NCBI GenBank assembly: GCA_035621235.1 | Contig: CP141731.1 | Span: forward strand, 2,294,001 to 2,358,000 | Source of the DNA: Actinomycetaceae bacterium MB13-C1-2 | GTDB lineage: Bacteria; Actinomycetota; Actinomycetes; Actinomycetales; Actinomycetaceae | Direction: 5' to 3' | DNA length: 64,000 nt | The notes under the pieces: generated by a model | What the model saw: the letters and a program-made list of their open reading frames with translations, nothing else | Database searches by the model: none | What the model was told of the DNA's origin: nothing | Position numbers and translations under genes: made by a program | Part shown: positions 8,499 through 17,088 of the stretch, piece by piece | Numbering within the stretch: the first letter of the stretch is position 1 | How the letters are laid out: each line of letters starts with the position of its first letter

Positions 8499-9842
8499 CT
8501 ATAGCGGATCGAAGCTGCTCCAGTAGGGCAGGATGATGGGATCTGTTCCAAAGACCTTCTGTAGCTCTTCGGGAAGCAGATCCTTACGAACGGCAACCTC
8601 ATAGACAAAGTTGTCGAACCATTCGTCGCTCATGACGTAGTACCCGTTGTCACCGACCTTCTGCCCGTGAACGTCAGCACCCCACGAGTTCTCTACCTTC
8701 CACCTACGGGGCTTCCCGTCAACGATGTCAACTCCGGCGATCGTCATGGCGTGAGTGGGTAGTGAGTCGCGCATCAGGTAACGCTGCGCCTTATCCATGG
8801 TGAACTCGACACCGAAAAGTTCATCGAAGCTGAACAGGTCCATGTCCATAACTCCGTTATGAATGTCGGTGTGCTGCATTACGTCACAACCGAACCAAAT
8901 TGGTTCACCGGCCTGAAGTTGCTTGAGAGCGACCGCTTTCAGATCGTCCATGCTGACATTCAGATAGCGGTTGGGTCGACCCTGGATGATCTCATTGGAC
9001 ATCTCGATACCAAATACCCGGTTGTAGGGCATGGACTCGATCGGAACATTGATAACCCCGACGTAGTCATCAAGATTGATCGGAACGTACTTGGCCAGAA
9101 ACTCCAGTGGAGTTAGGCCAAAGTCTGAATGGTACTTGTCGTCCTTGTCCCTGTACTCAAAATCAATGGTCTCCGGAGGAGTTCCAAGGGCCACCGAGAG
9201 TATCCTGTAAACCTCGTTCAGCATTCTTTCGCGAACCGAGTCAAGTTCCGCCTCCGAAGCCTCCTTCTGCACCATTGTTCTTAGCTCTAGTGCGTCCTGA
9301 CGAAGCTTCTTGTTGAGGATAGTGTCGAGTTCGGACGAGTTGATACTAGCGTGGGTCTCGTCCATCCACTTCTTCGGAATCACGCCGTATTTCTTCACGA
9401 TCGCGGCGATGATGTCGAAGTCCCCTCCGTCCTGTTGAGGGGTGTTCAGAAGGAACGTAACTCTCCGGTCTGACAGCGGAGCATCGGCGGAGTCGATAAT
9501 CTGCTGATGAAAGAAGTTCGACTTCTCAAGCTTGTCGTAGAAGAACGTGTAGTTCTGCGACAGTTCGAAGGATCCGTGGGTCAAGTTAAGATCTTTTTCT
9601 ATATGCCAACGCAAAGTGTTTAGACAGGCGTACATCCAACAGCGCCCGGACTGGTTCTGATTGGCAACAGCCTCAGAATCGACGTCAATTGAGAAAACGT
9701 ACTGATCCCTTGCGACCACGTCGGCGTTCTCACACGAATCCAAGATTCCGTTTTTCATCGTGGCACGCTGCGCCACATGCTGCGTCTCCGCTTTCGCGTA
9801 TTCATCCCTCATTTTCTTAAGGGCATCTTTGGTAAGCTCCAT
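8499..9842 (-). CDS. pepC: C1-family aminopeptidase (PepC / bleomycin hydrolase)
   Basis: Cytoplasmic papain-fold cysteine aminopeptidase of 447 residues, the usual PepC length. Catalytic Cys68 lies in NQSGRCWMYA, the His in PTHAMTIAG and the Asn in VENSWG, all intact. PepC/bleomycin hydrolase forms a hexameric barrel with the active sites inside and trims amino-terminal residues from peptides and amino-acid amides. No signal peptide. It lies downstream of two PLB-like hydrolases and upstream of a GadC-like permease, separated from each by a hairpin, so it probably completes degradation of an imported peptide or conjugate. Confidence 0.94.
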   Translation of the reverse strand: MELTKDALKKMRDEYAKAETQHVAQRATMKNGILDSCENADVVARDQYVFSIDVDSEAVANQNQSGRCWMYACLNTLRWHIEKDLNLTHGSFELSQNYTFFYDKLEKSNFFHQQIIDSADAPLSDRRVTFLLNTPQQDGGDFDIIAAIVKKYGVIPKKWMDETHASINSSELDTILNKKLRQDALELRTMVQKEASEAELDSVRERMLNEVYRILSVALGTPPETIDFEYRDKDDKYHSDFGLTPLEFLAKYVPINLDDYVGVINVPIESMPYNRVFGIEMSNEIIQGRPNRYLNVSMDDLKAVALKQLQAGEPIWFGCDVMQHTDIHNGVMDMDLFSFDELFGVEFTMDKAQRYLMRDSLPTHAMTIAGVDIVDGKPRRWKVENSWGADVHGQKVGDNGYYVMSDEWFDNFVYEVAVRKDLLPEELQKVFGTDPIILPYWSSFDPL

Positions 9843-9881
9843 TGAGCTACTCCTTCACTTGTATTTGTTAGGTGTGGTGGT

Positions 9882-9925
9882 TCCGTGGGTGCCCGATCCC
9901 GGCCAAGAGAGTGGGCGCCCACGGA
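9882..9925 (-). terminator. Intercistronic hairpin upstream of pepC
   Basis: 13-bp inverted repeat with one wobble (TCCGTGGGTGCCC and GGGCGCCCACGGA) and an 18-nt loop, in the gap between the first PLB-like gene and pepC. No T-tract follows on the minus strand, so attenuation or RNA processing is as likely as full termination. Confidence 0.5.
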
Positions 9926-9933
9926 GTCCTTTG

Positions 9934-11292
9934 TTAATCGAGAACGGTCCAGGGCTGGGACGGTCTCGATTCCAGATATCCTTCCTGCCATGCCCAAAGA
10001 GGGTGTTCGCGCAGGAACTTGTCTGCGTCGAATTCACCGCCATCGGCCCGTCCGTACCGACCCCAGATCCTTACGCCCAGAATGTCATCTGCGTCCGCGG
10101 CTTTCCCGTCGACGGAACCCGCCGGGTAGAACGGGACATTCCACACCGCATTTGGATCATCGGCGTAGTACATGGGATCAACGTCGTAATACGAGCAGAC
10201 ACCGCGTGAACTCGGATTCTCATACCCCAAATATGGGTCGTACTTGTCGGCAAGAATCTTCTTTGCGACGTCGGTATCAATTTTCCCGTGATACTGGTCG
10301 AGCAGTTGCATGAGTCGCTGACGTCTTGCCCCGGTCTGCTGACGAGGATCATTGAAACCAACATCCGCACACTCAAGATTGCGGATTCGCGGATCGAAGG
10401 TCGCGTTGCAGCCAAAGAATGACCCATCAAAGGTGCGTTCGAGGGACTGGTAGATCAGTCCTTCCTCGTACCTGGCTATCTCCCCTGTATTGGCGTCGGC
10501 GACAAGCCAGGCGTTCGCGTAACCGCCGTTATTGTCCTTGTTTAGCGTAGCGACCCACTCATCGATGGAACCTGAAAACTGAACGGCATTCCGGGCACGA
10601 ACGTACTCGGGCACTCGCTTTTCGTCGTATCCGCGAAAGCCCGCCAGTGTCGTCTCGGTGATACCAAGTCCAGCTGAATTGACATAGAAATCAGTCATTG
10701 ACGCGAGATAGCCTGCGACAGTCTGCATTGTGAACGCGTGGCCCTCGTCAGGGTGAATATGCGCGGCAATATTGAAGTATTGACCAGACCAGAACTCGTC
10801 AAAGCTCTCGTGCGCAATCACGACTTTCCCATTGGTGGTCGCCGAGCCAGTGGCGACAATGCCCGAGCAGTGCGAACCGCGAGGGCCCTGCGGGGGGTTC
10901 TTCGAGTACTGTGCGGCCACGGTAGGCCACCAGTAGTCAGTAAGCTCCATCCAAGCGTTCCAACCGATGAGATCATCGACGGAGGTTTCGGTGCCCGCGG
11001 CAGTGAAACCATCTGCCATGCCTTCCAGTTCCTTCATCAGGTACTCGGGAATCTTGTCCCTGTGCATCTTGGCCGCGGACTCAACGAAGAATGAGTAGTC
11101 CATTCCAAAGCACTGGAGTGTCATGTAGGTATAGGTTCTCAGCGCTTTCGCGTACTGCTCTGCCAGCAGGTAGCCGTGCTGAAACCCAAGCGAGTACGGG
11201 TCGCCGTAGGTCTTGACGTGATACCAGCCGTCCTTCTCTTCAAGAGAAGCACGATCGACAATCGCCTGCTGGTCAGACGTTAGTTCAGCCAT
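9934..11292 (-). CDS. Phospholipase-B-like / C45-type Ntn hydrolase, copy 1
   Basis: 452-residue protein resembling the phospholipase-B-like (LAMA/PLBD) branch of N-terminal-nucleophile hydrolases, often labelled C45 family in bacteria. The predicted nucleophile is Cys142 in GSHCSGIVATG, exposed by self-cleavage in the family. The PLB-like block follows: HESFDEFWSGQYF, VAGYLASMTDFYVN, GLGITETTL. Further conserved stretches are DNNGGYANAWLVAD and NTGEIARYEEGL. No signal peptide or TM helix is seen, although eukaryotic members are lysosomal. It is a close paralogue of the next gene, with a 2-base gap. Chemistry is amide or ester hydrolysis; the substrate is unknown. An AGGAA sequence precedes the ATG. 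Confidence 0.78.
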   Translation of the reverse strand: MAELTSDQQAIVDRASLEEKDGWYHVKTYGDPYSLGFQHGYLLAEQYAKALRTYTYMTLQCFGMDYSFFVESAAKMHRDKIPEYLMKELEGMADGFTAAGTETSVDDLIGWNAWMELTDYWWPTVAAQYSKNPPQGPRGSHCSGIVATGSATTNGKVVIAHESFDEFWSGQYFNIAAHIHPDEGHAFTMQTVAGYLASMTDFYVNSAGLGITETTLAGFRGYDEKRVPEYVRARNAVQFSGSIDEWVATLNKDNNGGYANAWLVADANTGEIARYEEGLIYQSLERTFDGSFFGCNATFDPRIRNLECADVGFNDPRQQTGARRQRLMQLLDQYHGKIDTDVAKKILADKYDPYLGYENPSSRGVCSYYDVDPMYYADDPNAVWNVPFYPAGSVDGKAADADDILGVRIWGRYGRADGGEFDADKFLREHPLWAWQEGYLESRPSQPWTVLD

Positions 11293-11294
11293 TG

Positions 11295-12689
11295 TCAGTT
11301 CCTATCTTCCAGTGGTCCAGTCAGTTCTGTTTCGGTCACACCGTTGTTGAAATACGTCCAGGGCTGGGAAGGACGGGACTTCAGGTACCCCTGTTGCCAG
11401 TTGAACTGCGGATGCTGGCGCAGATGCTCATCCGCATCAAAGACCGTTCCGTCGGCACGTCCGAAACGGCCCCACATACTCATGTTCAATACGTCGGTTG
11501 CGGTAGCGAGTTTGGCGTCCACCGATCCGAACGGATTGAACGGAACTCCGTGAGACGAGAGGAAGTGGAGCGGATCAGCGTCGTAGTGCGAGCAGATAGT
11601 CCGCATTGAAGGGTTGTTGAAACCAAGGTAGACATCGTAGGTGTCAGCAATCATGGCCTTCCCGACTTCGGCGTCGATGTGGCCGTGGTGCTGATCAAGG
11701 AGGTTCATCCATCGGACCCGTCGAGCTCCCGTAGGCCATCGAACGTCGTCATAGCCATAGTTTCCACATTCAAGGTGCATGATTCTCGGATCGCCTGGGG
11801 CGTTATCTCCGAAGTAAGACCCGTTACGAGTGGTGACTAAGTTTTGATAGATCAACCCCTCCTCGTACCTGGCGATCTCGCCAGTGTTCGCATCCCCGAT
11901 CAACCACGAGTTCGCATACCCGCCGTTGTTATCCCGATTCAGGGTGTCCACCCATTCGCTAATGGTCTTTGCGTACTGCGTCGCCAACCTTGAGCGCACG
12001 TACTCGGGCGAGCGCGAAGCATCATAGCCCTGGAAGGCACCGATCGTCGTTTCAGTCACGACCAGACCGGCAGAGGTCACCCAGAAGTCGGTAAACGATC
12101 CGACATACCCGGGAACCGACTGCATAACCATCCTCGATCCCTCGGTTGGGGTCAGGTCAAGCAGTAGGTTGAATGATTGGCCGTTCCAGAAATCATCGAA
12201 GCTGGTGTGCGCGATGACGAGTTTGCCGTCAACGGTCGCAGATCCCGTGGCAACAAATGCCGAGCAGTGAGAGTCCTTCGGCGACTTTGGGCCGGACTTT
12301 GCGTACTTCGATGCGACGGTTGGATACCAGTAGCCCGTGAGTTCCGTATACGCATTCCAGCCAATGATGTCATCGTAGGTCGCAGGCACTCCGGCCGCCG
12401 TCAGTCCGGCAGCAATGCCCTTCATTTCGTCGGCGATTTCCTCTGGGATTTTATCCTTGTGGAGTTCGATGGCGTGCTCTTGGAAAAAGTCGTATGTCAG
12501 ACCGTAGTTCTGATACGTCATTGCTCGCGTTACCCGCAGAGCTTCGGCCCATTCGTCTGCGACCAGGTAGCCATGTTGGAACCCTCGCGCGAACGGCTCG
12601 CCCTTGACTCGCAGATAAATCCAGCCGTTTATTCCTGATCTACTTGCCTCTTGGAGCCACTGCTCTTGTTCGCCAGTAAGTCTTGCCAT
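11295..12689 (-). CDS. Phospholipase-B-like / C45-type Ntn hydrolase, copy 2
   Basis: 464-residue paralogue of the downstream gene; the two align nearly end to end and both place the predicted nucleophile at Cys142 (here DSHCSAFVATG). Conserved blocks are HTSFDDFWNGQSF, VPGYVGSFTDFWVTSAG, VTETTI, DNNGGYANSWLIGD and NTGEIARYEEGL. It has a slightly longer C-terminal end. No secretion signal. It starts 18 bases after the stop of an APC permease and is almost certainly cotranscribed with it. Two kept copies suggest different substrate preference or a hetero-oligomer; neither can be decided from sequence. Confidence 0.78.
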   Translation of the reverse strand: MARLTGEQEQWLQEASRSGINGWIYLRVKGEPFARGFQHGYLVADEWAEALRVTRAMTYQNYGLTYDFFQEHAIELHKDKIPEEIADEMKGIAAGLTAAGVPATYDDIIGWNAYTELTGYWYPTVASKYAKSGPKSPKDSHCSAFVATGSATVDGKLVIAHTSFDDFWNGQSFNLLLDLTPTEGSRMVMQSVPGYVGSFTDFWVTSAGLVVTETTIGAFQGYDASRSPEYVRSRLATQYAKTISEWVDTLNRDNNGGYANSWLIGDANTGEIARYEEGLIYQNLVTTRNGSYFGDNAPGDPRIMHLECGNYGYDDVRWPTGARRVRWMNLLDQHHGHIDAEVGKAMIADTYDVYLGFNNPSMRTICSHYDADPLHFLSSHGVPFNPFGSVDAKLATATDVLNMSMWGRFGRADGTVFDADEHLRQHPQFNWQQGYLKSRPSQPWTYFNNGVTETELTGPLEDRN

Positions 12690-12707
12690 CGCTGATTACC
12701 CACTTCC

Positions 12708-14132
12708 CTACTTCGTTGTACCCGGGGTCGCCGGGGGTGAAACGGCGCAGTTCTGCCGCCCAGGATCACCGAGGAAAAACCTCATCAACGGGGTGTCTCC
12801 CCTTGCGATGTGGTCCTTGATGTCCTGCTGATAGACGATGTCATATGCTTTTCGACGCGCCCAGATCGGGAATCCAACCGCCACCATTGCCGCACCAACC
12901 AGGACCTGCCACCATCCGAGAGACGGAATCTGAATCAGCGCCGTCACAATTGCGAGGATTGGGATAGTCGGTCCGAGAGGGAGTTTCATTCCGGGAGTGG
13001 CCCACTTCTTCAGTCCCATCTTCAGTGCGGTAACATCCACTATCACCATTGCCGCAATCGCCGCCACGTTACAGAACACGACGATTATCTTTAGAGCTTC
13101 CTTCCCGATATCGGGAAGGACCCCGATTAGCAGAAGAACAAGGGTAATCACTGCGGTCATGGCAACAGATGAGATCGGATTACCCGCCTTGCTTAGTCGT
13201 CCCAGTTTTGATGGCAGGTCGCCGTTGCCGGACATATGCACTAGAAGATCGGAGTTTCCAAGCATGTTGGCATTGGCTCCCGAAAGTGTTGAGACACACG
13301 CAGCAATTGCGACCAGGTAGGCGCCCCAGTCCCCCACCAGGGCCTTTGCTGCGATCGTAAGTCCGTGTTCGGCAAAGCCATCGGCGCCGGTCTGCTTCGA
13401 CATGACCAAAGCAATGGCAACGCCAATGTAAACGACTGCAACAACGCCTAACGAGGTAATGATCGCTTTTGGCACAGTCTTCTGCGGATTCTTCACAGAC
13501 CCTGACATGTTCGTGATCACATTGAATCCGGTATAGGCGGTGAACAATAGCGCCGTAGTCGACCAGATAGAGGACGACCCGTGCGGGATCATGTTGCTAA
13601 GTTCTGCCGGAGCAAAGTGAATAAACCCAAAGACGACCAGCAGCAAAAGTACGGCAAGCTTGAACGCAACCATCGCGGTTTCAGCCTTACCAACCAGTGC
13701 GGCAGGACCAAAGTTGAGCAGTGCGAGAAGCACGGCAGCGCCCAGCGCAAACCAGATCGACTGTCCCTTTAGGTCCGGGAAGAAGGTCATTAGGTAGTTT
13801 GCAAACGACATCAAGACATATGCGATACCGGTGACGCCGCAAATGTAGAAGGCCCACATCGCCATGAAACGCCACATCGGAGACAACTCGGTTGCGATCG
13901 GGGCGTATCCTGATTCGCCTGGCTTAGCTCGCGAGGCGACCGCAGCGAAGCACAGCGCGGAAAGAAGCATCACGAGACCGGCGAGAATGTAAGAAATGAT
14001 TGCGCCGGGACCGGCTTCTTGCACAACCATGCCGGAAAGAGCAAAAACACCGCCGCCGACCATCGTTCCCACCGCGAATGCGATGAGTGGGATCATCCCT
14101 AAGGTCTTGCCCTTACTACTACTGGCGTCCAC
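12708..14132 (-). CDS. APC-family amino-acid permease
   Basis: 474-residue, about 12-TM transporter of the APC superfamily. The family start motif (GTMVGGGVFALSG in TM1) and the amphipathic loop FNVITNMSGSVKNPQKTVPKAI are present. It differs clearly from the two GadC-like permeases in the window and is closer to the basic amino-acid/polyamine branch; the substrate is not assignable. It starts at GTG 14132 with an AGGAGG ribosome-binding site eight bases upstream. It heads the permease-PLB-PLB-pepC-permease run, with the LuxR-type regulator immediately upstream, so it is the probable importer for the substrate of the hydrolases. Confidence 0.9.
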   Translation of the reverse strand: MDASSSKGKTLGMIPLIAFAVGTMVGGGVFALSGMVVQEAGPGAIISYILAGLVMLLSALCFAAVASRAKPGESGYAPIATELSPMWRFMAMWAFYICGVTGIAYVLMSFANYLMTFFPDLKGQSIWFALGAAVLLALLNFGPAALVGKAETAMVAFKLAVLLLLVVFGFIHFAPAELSNMIPHGSSSIWSTTALLFTAYTGFNVITNMSGSVKNPQKTVPKAIITSLGVVAVVYIGVAIALVMSKQTGADGFAEHGLTIAAKALVGDWGAYLVAIAACVSTLSGANANMLGNSDLLVHMSGNGDLPSKLGRLSKAGNPISSVAMTAVITLVLLLIGVLPDIGKEALKIIVVFCNVAAIAAMVIVDVTALKMGLKKWATPGMKLPLGPTIPILAIVTALIQIPSLGWWQVLVGAAMVAVGFPIWARRKAYDIVYQQDIKDHIARGDTPLMRFFLGDPGRQNCAVSPPATPGTTK

Positions 14133-14238
14133 TTATGTCGCCTCCTAGCGCCTGTGCATTCCCCGATTGGGGTATCTGATGCTCAGAGCGTAGGTCAGCC
14201 CTTCCCCTTGAATCGTCAGCCGGGGTTACTTCACCCTC

Positions 14239-16809
14239 TCATTTCCCCCCTCGGTCTAAAAGGCGGAAACGTTCGACGATTTCAAGGGCGTCTAGGCGGT
14301 CAGAAGCGCCCAGTTTTCGATAGAGGGTTTTTAGCTGCGATCGCACAGTTCCGACAGTGACAAACCTGGCCTCGGCAATCTGGCGATTTGTCCGTCCAAG
14401 GGAGAGCATTTCCAGAATTTCTCGCTCACTCGGAGTGAGCCTGGGGTCTTCGACCCAGCGAATTGCGCGCTTGTCCTCGATGGAGTCCTCAAACACCTGA
14501 GAAAGCATCTGTGGAATCTGGTCCGAAAGTGCCCTCAGTGCATCAAATGCAGCCTGAGGAACAAAACGAAGAGCAAATCTAAAGAGCCGTGGCGCCGGAT
14601 ACTGACGCCATACTGTCTTCAGTGAGAGAACTGACCTTTCTTGATCGCCGCGCAGAGCCTGTGATGCGGCTGTGATCGTCCATGCGTAAACAGCAAGTCT
14701 GGGCGGGATGGGCCAATCGATCGATTCAAAAGTCGCGTAGGCGGCATCCGCGTCGCCCTCCCACTGTGCCAGGGTCATACGCGCTAACTTGGCGAATACA
14801 TCGTCGTAGGTGGAGAGGGAATCAACCCAAGCCCTTGCCTTATCGCCGGCGCCGATACTGGCGAATGCGATGACTGCAGCCAAGACAAGAAAGCTACTGG
14901 GCCTGCCGTCATCCCAAGACCTGGAACTGCGAGAGAGCTTCATCTCGATCTCGCTGGCGCTTAGTTCGTCTGGCGAGGCTACTGCCCAACCAACTAGAAT
15001 CAGCGCGTCAAGTGCGGATCTCGAGACGCCGCTATCGTGCGCAATAATGGGGCGTAGAAATCCGAAAGCTTCGCCATCTGCGCCCTCTTCAAGATCGACT
15101 AACGGTTGTGCTTGGGAATGAGAATCAGTAGAAGGTCGCTCTCCGGTAGGCGACATTGATCGAAGACCGTGCAGGTCTTGCTCGGTTACCAGGCTCACGT
15201 GCTCGTAGAAGTACAGCCGATCCTTTGGGTCACTGTACCTGACGATCGCCTCGGCCAGTTCGAGGGCCTCATCGTGCAGATCTGCCTGAAGCGCTGACCA
15301 GTAAGCCAAATAACAGGCACCGACGGAACGAATTCGGGCAGCATCGTCTATCGGCTTACGGGCACTCTTCGCTGTGTCGACCAACTCGATTACGTGCCTC
15401 ACGTAGCGTGAGGCTTCCCCGCGATGACCGGCCAAGGTAGCGCCGTAAGATAACAGGCCTCCTCGTTCGATTTCCTCGTAGGTACTGGTCGCCTGCCAAC
15501 CGCGAAGCCTCTGGAATGCGGCATCTGCTTCGGCCCGCAGTTCCGGATCAAATCCGTGGCTTCTGAGTCGGAGTTCTGTCTGCAAAAGAGTCAGTGCCGG
15601 TGCCCGCGCCGGGTCGACGGAAGCTTCTTCCAGGCACCGCGTTGCCCACTGGTCGCAGAACATAAGGAACCAGCGGAAGTTTCTTCTCACCAGTTCCTCG
15701 GCTTGGACCACGCTCCCCGTCTCCAGAAGGTAAATCAGTTGTGCTGCGATCCGTCCACTTCTGCGGACATCAGCCAGACCACTCCCAAGTCGAGCCGCCT
15801 TGGACGCACTTGGTTCACCCTCGGCAATGGCTCGCCACACATCACCGCGCCAACCCCATTGTTCAACCCGCAGTTCGTCGTCGGAATCCCGGTCGAACAG
15901 CGGAATACTAGAAAAACGAGTGACCATCGAGGTCGCCAGTTCGTGCGACATGTCATCGCCGGCAAGAAGATCTGCCGAAACGGCTCGGAACCGCCGCGCT
16001 TCTCGCAGCGCCTTCCCAATTGGGTATTCTGAAAGCCTGGTCTGTTTGACAGCCCCATCTAGCAGACCTAGGAGCCGGAGCTCGATCCGCGGATCCGTCG
16101 CCACCCATGTTCCCACGTGGCCGGGAGCCGTCATGCGTTCGATGTGCTGGCCTACGAGATAGGGGCAGCCCTTCTCGCGTTTACCGTCCAGAAGAAGATC
16201 ATTCAGCATCCCGTCATCTCCGAGCAATTGGCGAAGCGCCGAGAGTTCCTCCGCGTTGAAGCTGAGTTCTCCCTCGTTCATCACCAAAGCATCTGCCAGG
16301 ATTGACTTTGCTTCGCTCTCTTCTGGCTCAGAGAGTTCGGCCAACGAGCCCCGGTCCAACGGAGGATATCCATACGTTCCCACGATGCACCGCACCCAGG
16401 GGCGCGCGGCCAGCACCACGGCCAGTTCCCCCCAAAAGGAGTCATCGGCTCCTGCGTCGCGTCCGTCTAGAAAGCAGATTACGTCGCCAGCACCGCCGCG
16501 AACGCCATCCAGAATCGATCCGAGATCCTGGATTCCGCGAGCCCAATGCAGCTTTAGGTCGGGCCTGGTCCTGGACAGATAGTCGGCAGACTGCTCTTTC
16601 CAGGTCCGTTTCCCCCAACCTGGAAGCGCAGCAAGTACAAGGAGTTGCGGAAGATCAGCCCACAGGCTCTCAAAGCGCGAACGATAAAGAAGTTTTGAAG
16701 AGGTAACTGGGATCTGACTTGGTTGCCACCAGTGCGGCTGAACTATCTGGTTCGACCGAGCATGGAATCCGTCATCGCCCATGCGCAGGACCTCGCTCTC
16801 GTCACGCAC
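14239..16809 (-). CDS. Large LuxR-family (LAL/MalT-like) regulator
   Basis: 856-residue transcriptional regulator with an N-terminal ATPase-like domain, a long helical-repeat middle and a C-terminal LuxR HTH (LTPSEREILEMLSLGRTNRQIAEARF, then VGTVRSQLKTLYRKLG). The P-loop reads ALPGWGKRTW: the Lys is kept but the next Thr/Ser is replaced by Arg, so nucleotide binding may be altered. VICFLDGRDAG is a possible Walker B strand. The start is GTG 16809 or ATG 16782, neither with a convincing ribosome-binding site. It lies 106 bases upstream of the permease on the same strand and most plausibly activates the permease/hydrolase operon in response to its substrate. Confidence 0.88.
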   Translation of the reverse strand: MRDESEVLRMGDDGFHARSNQIVQPHWWQPSQIPVTSSKLLYRSRFESLWADLPQLLVLAALPGWGKRTWKEQSADYLSRTRPDLKLHWARGIQDLGSILDGVRGGAGDVICFLDGRDAGADDSFWGELAVVLAARPWVRCIVGTYGYPPLDRGSLAELSEPEESEAKSILADALVMNEGELSFNAEELSALRQLLGDDGMLNDLLLDGKREKGCPYLVGQHIERMTAPGHVGTWVATDPRIELRLLGLLDGAVKQTRLSEYPIGKALREARRFRAVSADLLAGDDMSHELATSMVTRFSSIPLFDRDSDDELRVEQWGWRGDVWRAIAEGEPSASKAARLGSGLADVRRSGRIAAQLIYLLETGSVVQAEELVRRNFRWFLMFCDQWATRCLEEASVDPARAPALTLLQTELRLRSHGFDPELRAEADAAFQRLRGWQATSTYEEIERGGLLSYGATLAGHRGEASRYVRHVIELVDTAKSARKPIDDAARIRSVGACYLAYWSALQADLHDEALELAEAIVRYSDPKDRLYFYEHVSLVTEQDLHGLRSMSPTGERPSTDSHSQAQPLVDLEEGADGEAFGFLRPIIAHDSGVSRSALDALILVGWAVASPDELSASEIEMKLSRSSRSWDDGRPSSFLVLAAVIAFASIGAGDKARAWVDSLSTYDDVFAKLARMTLAQWEGDADAAYATFESIDWPIPPRLAVYAWTITAASQALRGDQERSVLSLKTVWRQYPAPRLFRFALRFVPQAAFDALRALSDQIPQMLSQVFEDSIEDKRAIRWVEDPRLTPSEREILEMLSLGRTNRQIAEARFVTVGTVRSQLKTLYRKLGASDRLDALEIVERFRLLDRGGK

Positions 16810-17019
16810 CCTCAGGACTCACCATACCGTCGAGGAACATTCTTGCCCCTTTAGCAGCGCCGATAATGTTCGCGCAGCCAGAGACGAGACGGCCCAAATC
16901 TTGGTCACTCCAAGGGAAATGGCGAGTACCACTACTTGTTTGTAGCACGCGACGAGTTTATTTGAGGACGGTGTCCGGCAAGAGAAATGAAATATCGGTC
17001 ATCAGCGCGATAGGTAACC

Positions 17020-17047
17020 CTGCTGTCGGCCGCGAGGCTGACAGCAG
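17020..17047 (+). promoter_or_regulatory. Hairpin with GCGA tetraloop upstream of clpP pair
   Basis: Inverted repeat with outer arms CTGCTGTC and GACAGCAG, extended inward by four pairs (one G-U) to a GCGA loop: a 12-bp stem about 40 bases before the first clpP start. It could be an operator for a ClgR/PopR-type regulator or a leader-RNA structure. Confidence 0.45.
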
Positions 17048-17057
17048 ATAAGGCGGT

Positions 17058-17073
17058 TTCCGTTCAGTCGGAA
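17058..17073 (+). promoter_or_regulatory. Inverted repeat just before clpP start
   Basis: TTCCG, six bases, CGGAA; ends about 15 bases before the ATG. Short, and may be chance, but it lies next to the larger hairpin in the same leader. Confidence 0.25.
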
Positions 17074-17088
17074 CGTGATGATGGGTTC

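Noticed and set aside
9760-10209. 149-residue plus-strand frame over pepC and the first PLB-like gene
   Set aside because: Spans the ends of two solid genes and an intergenic hairpin; no ribosome-binding site or domain.
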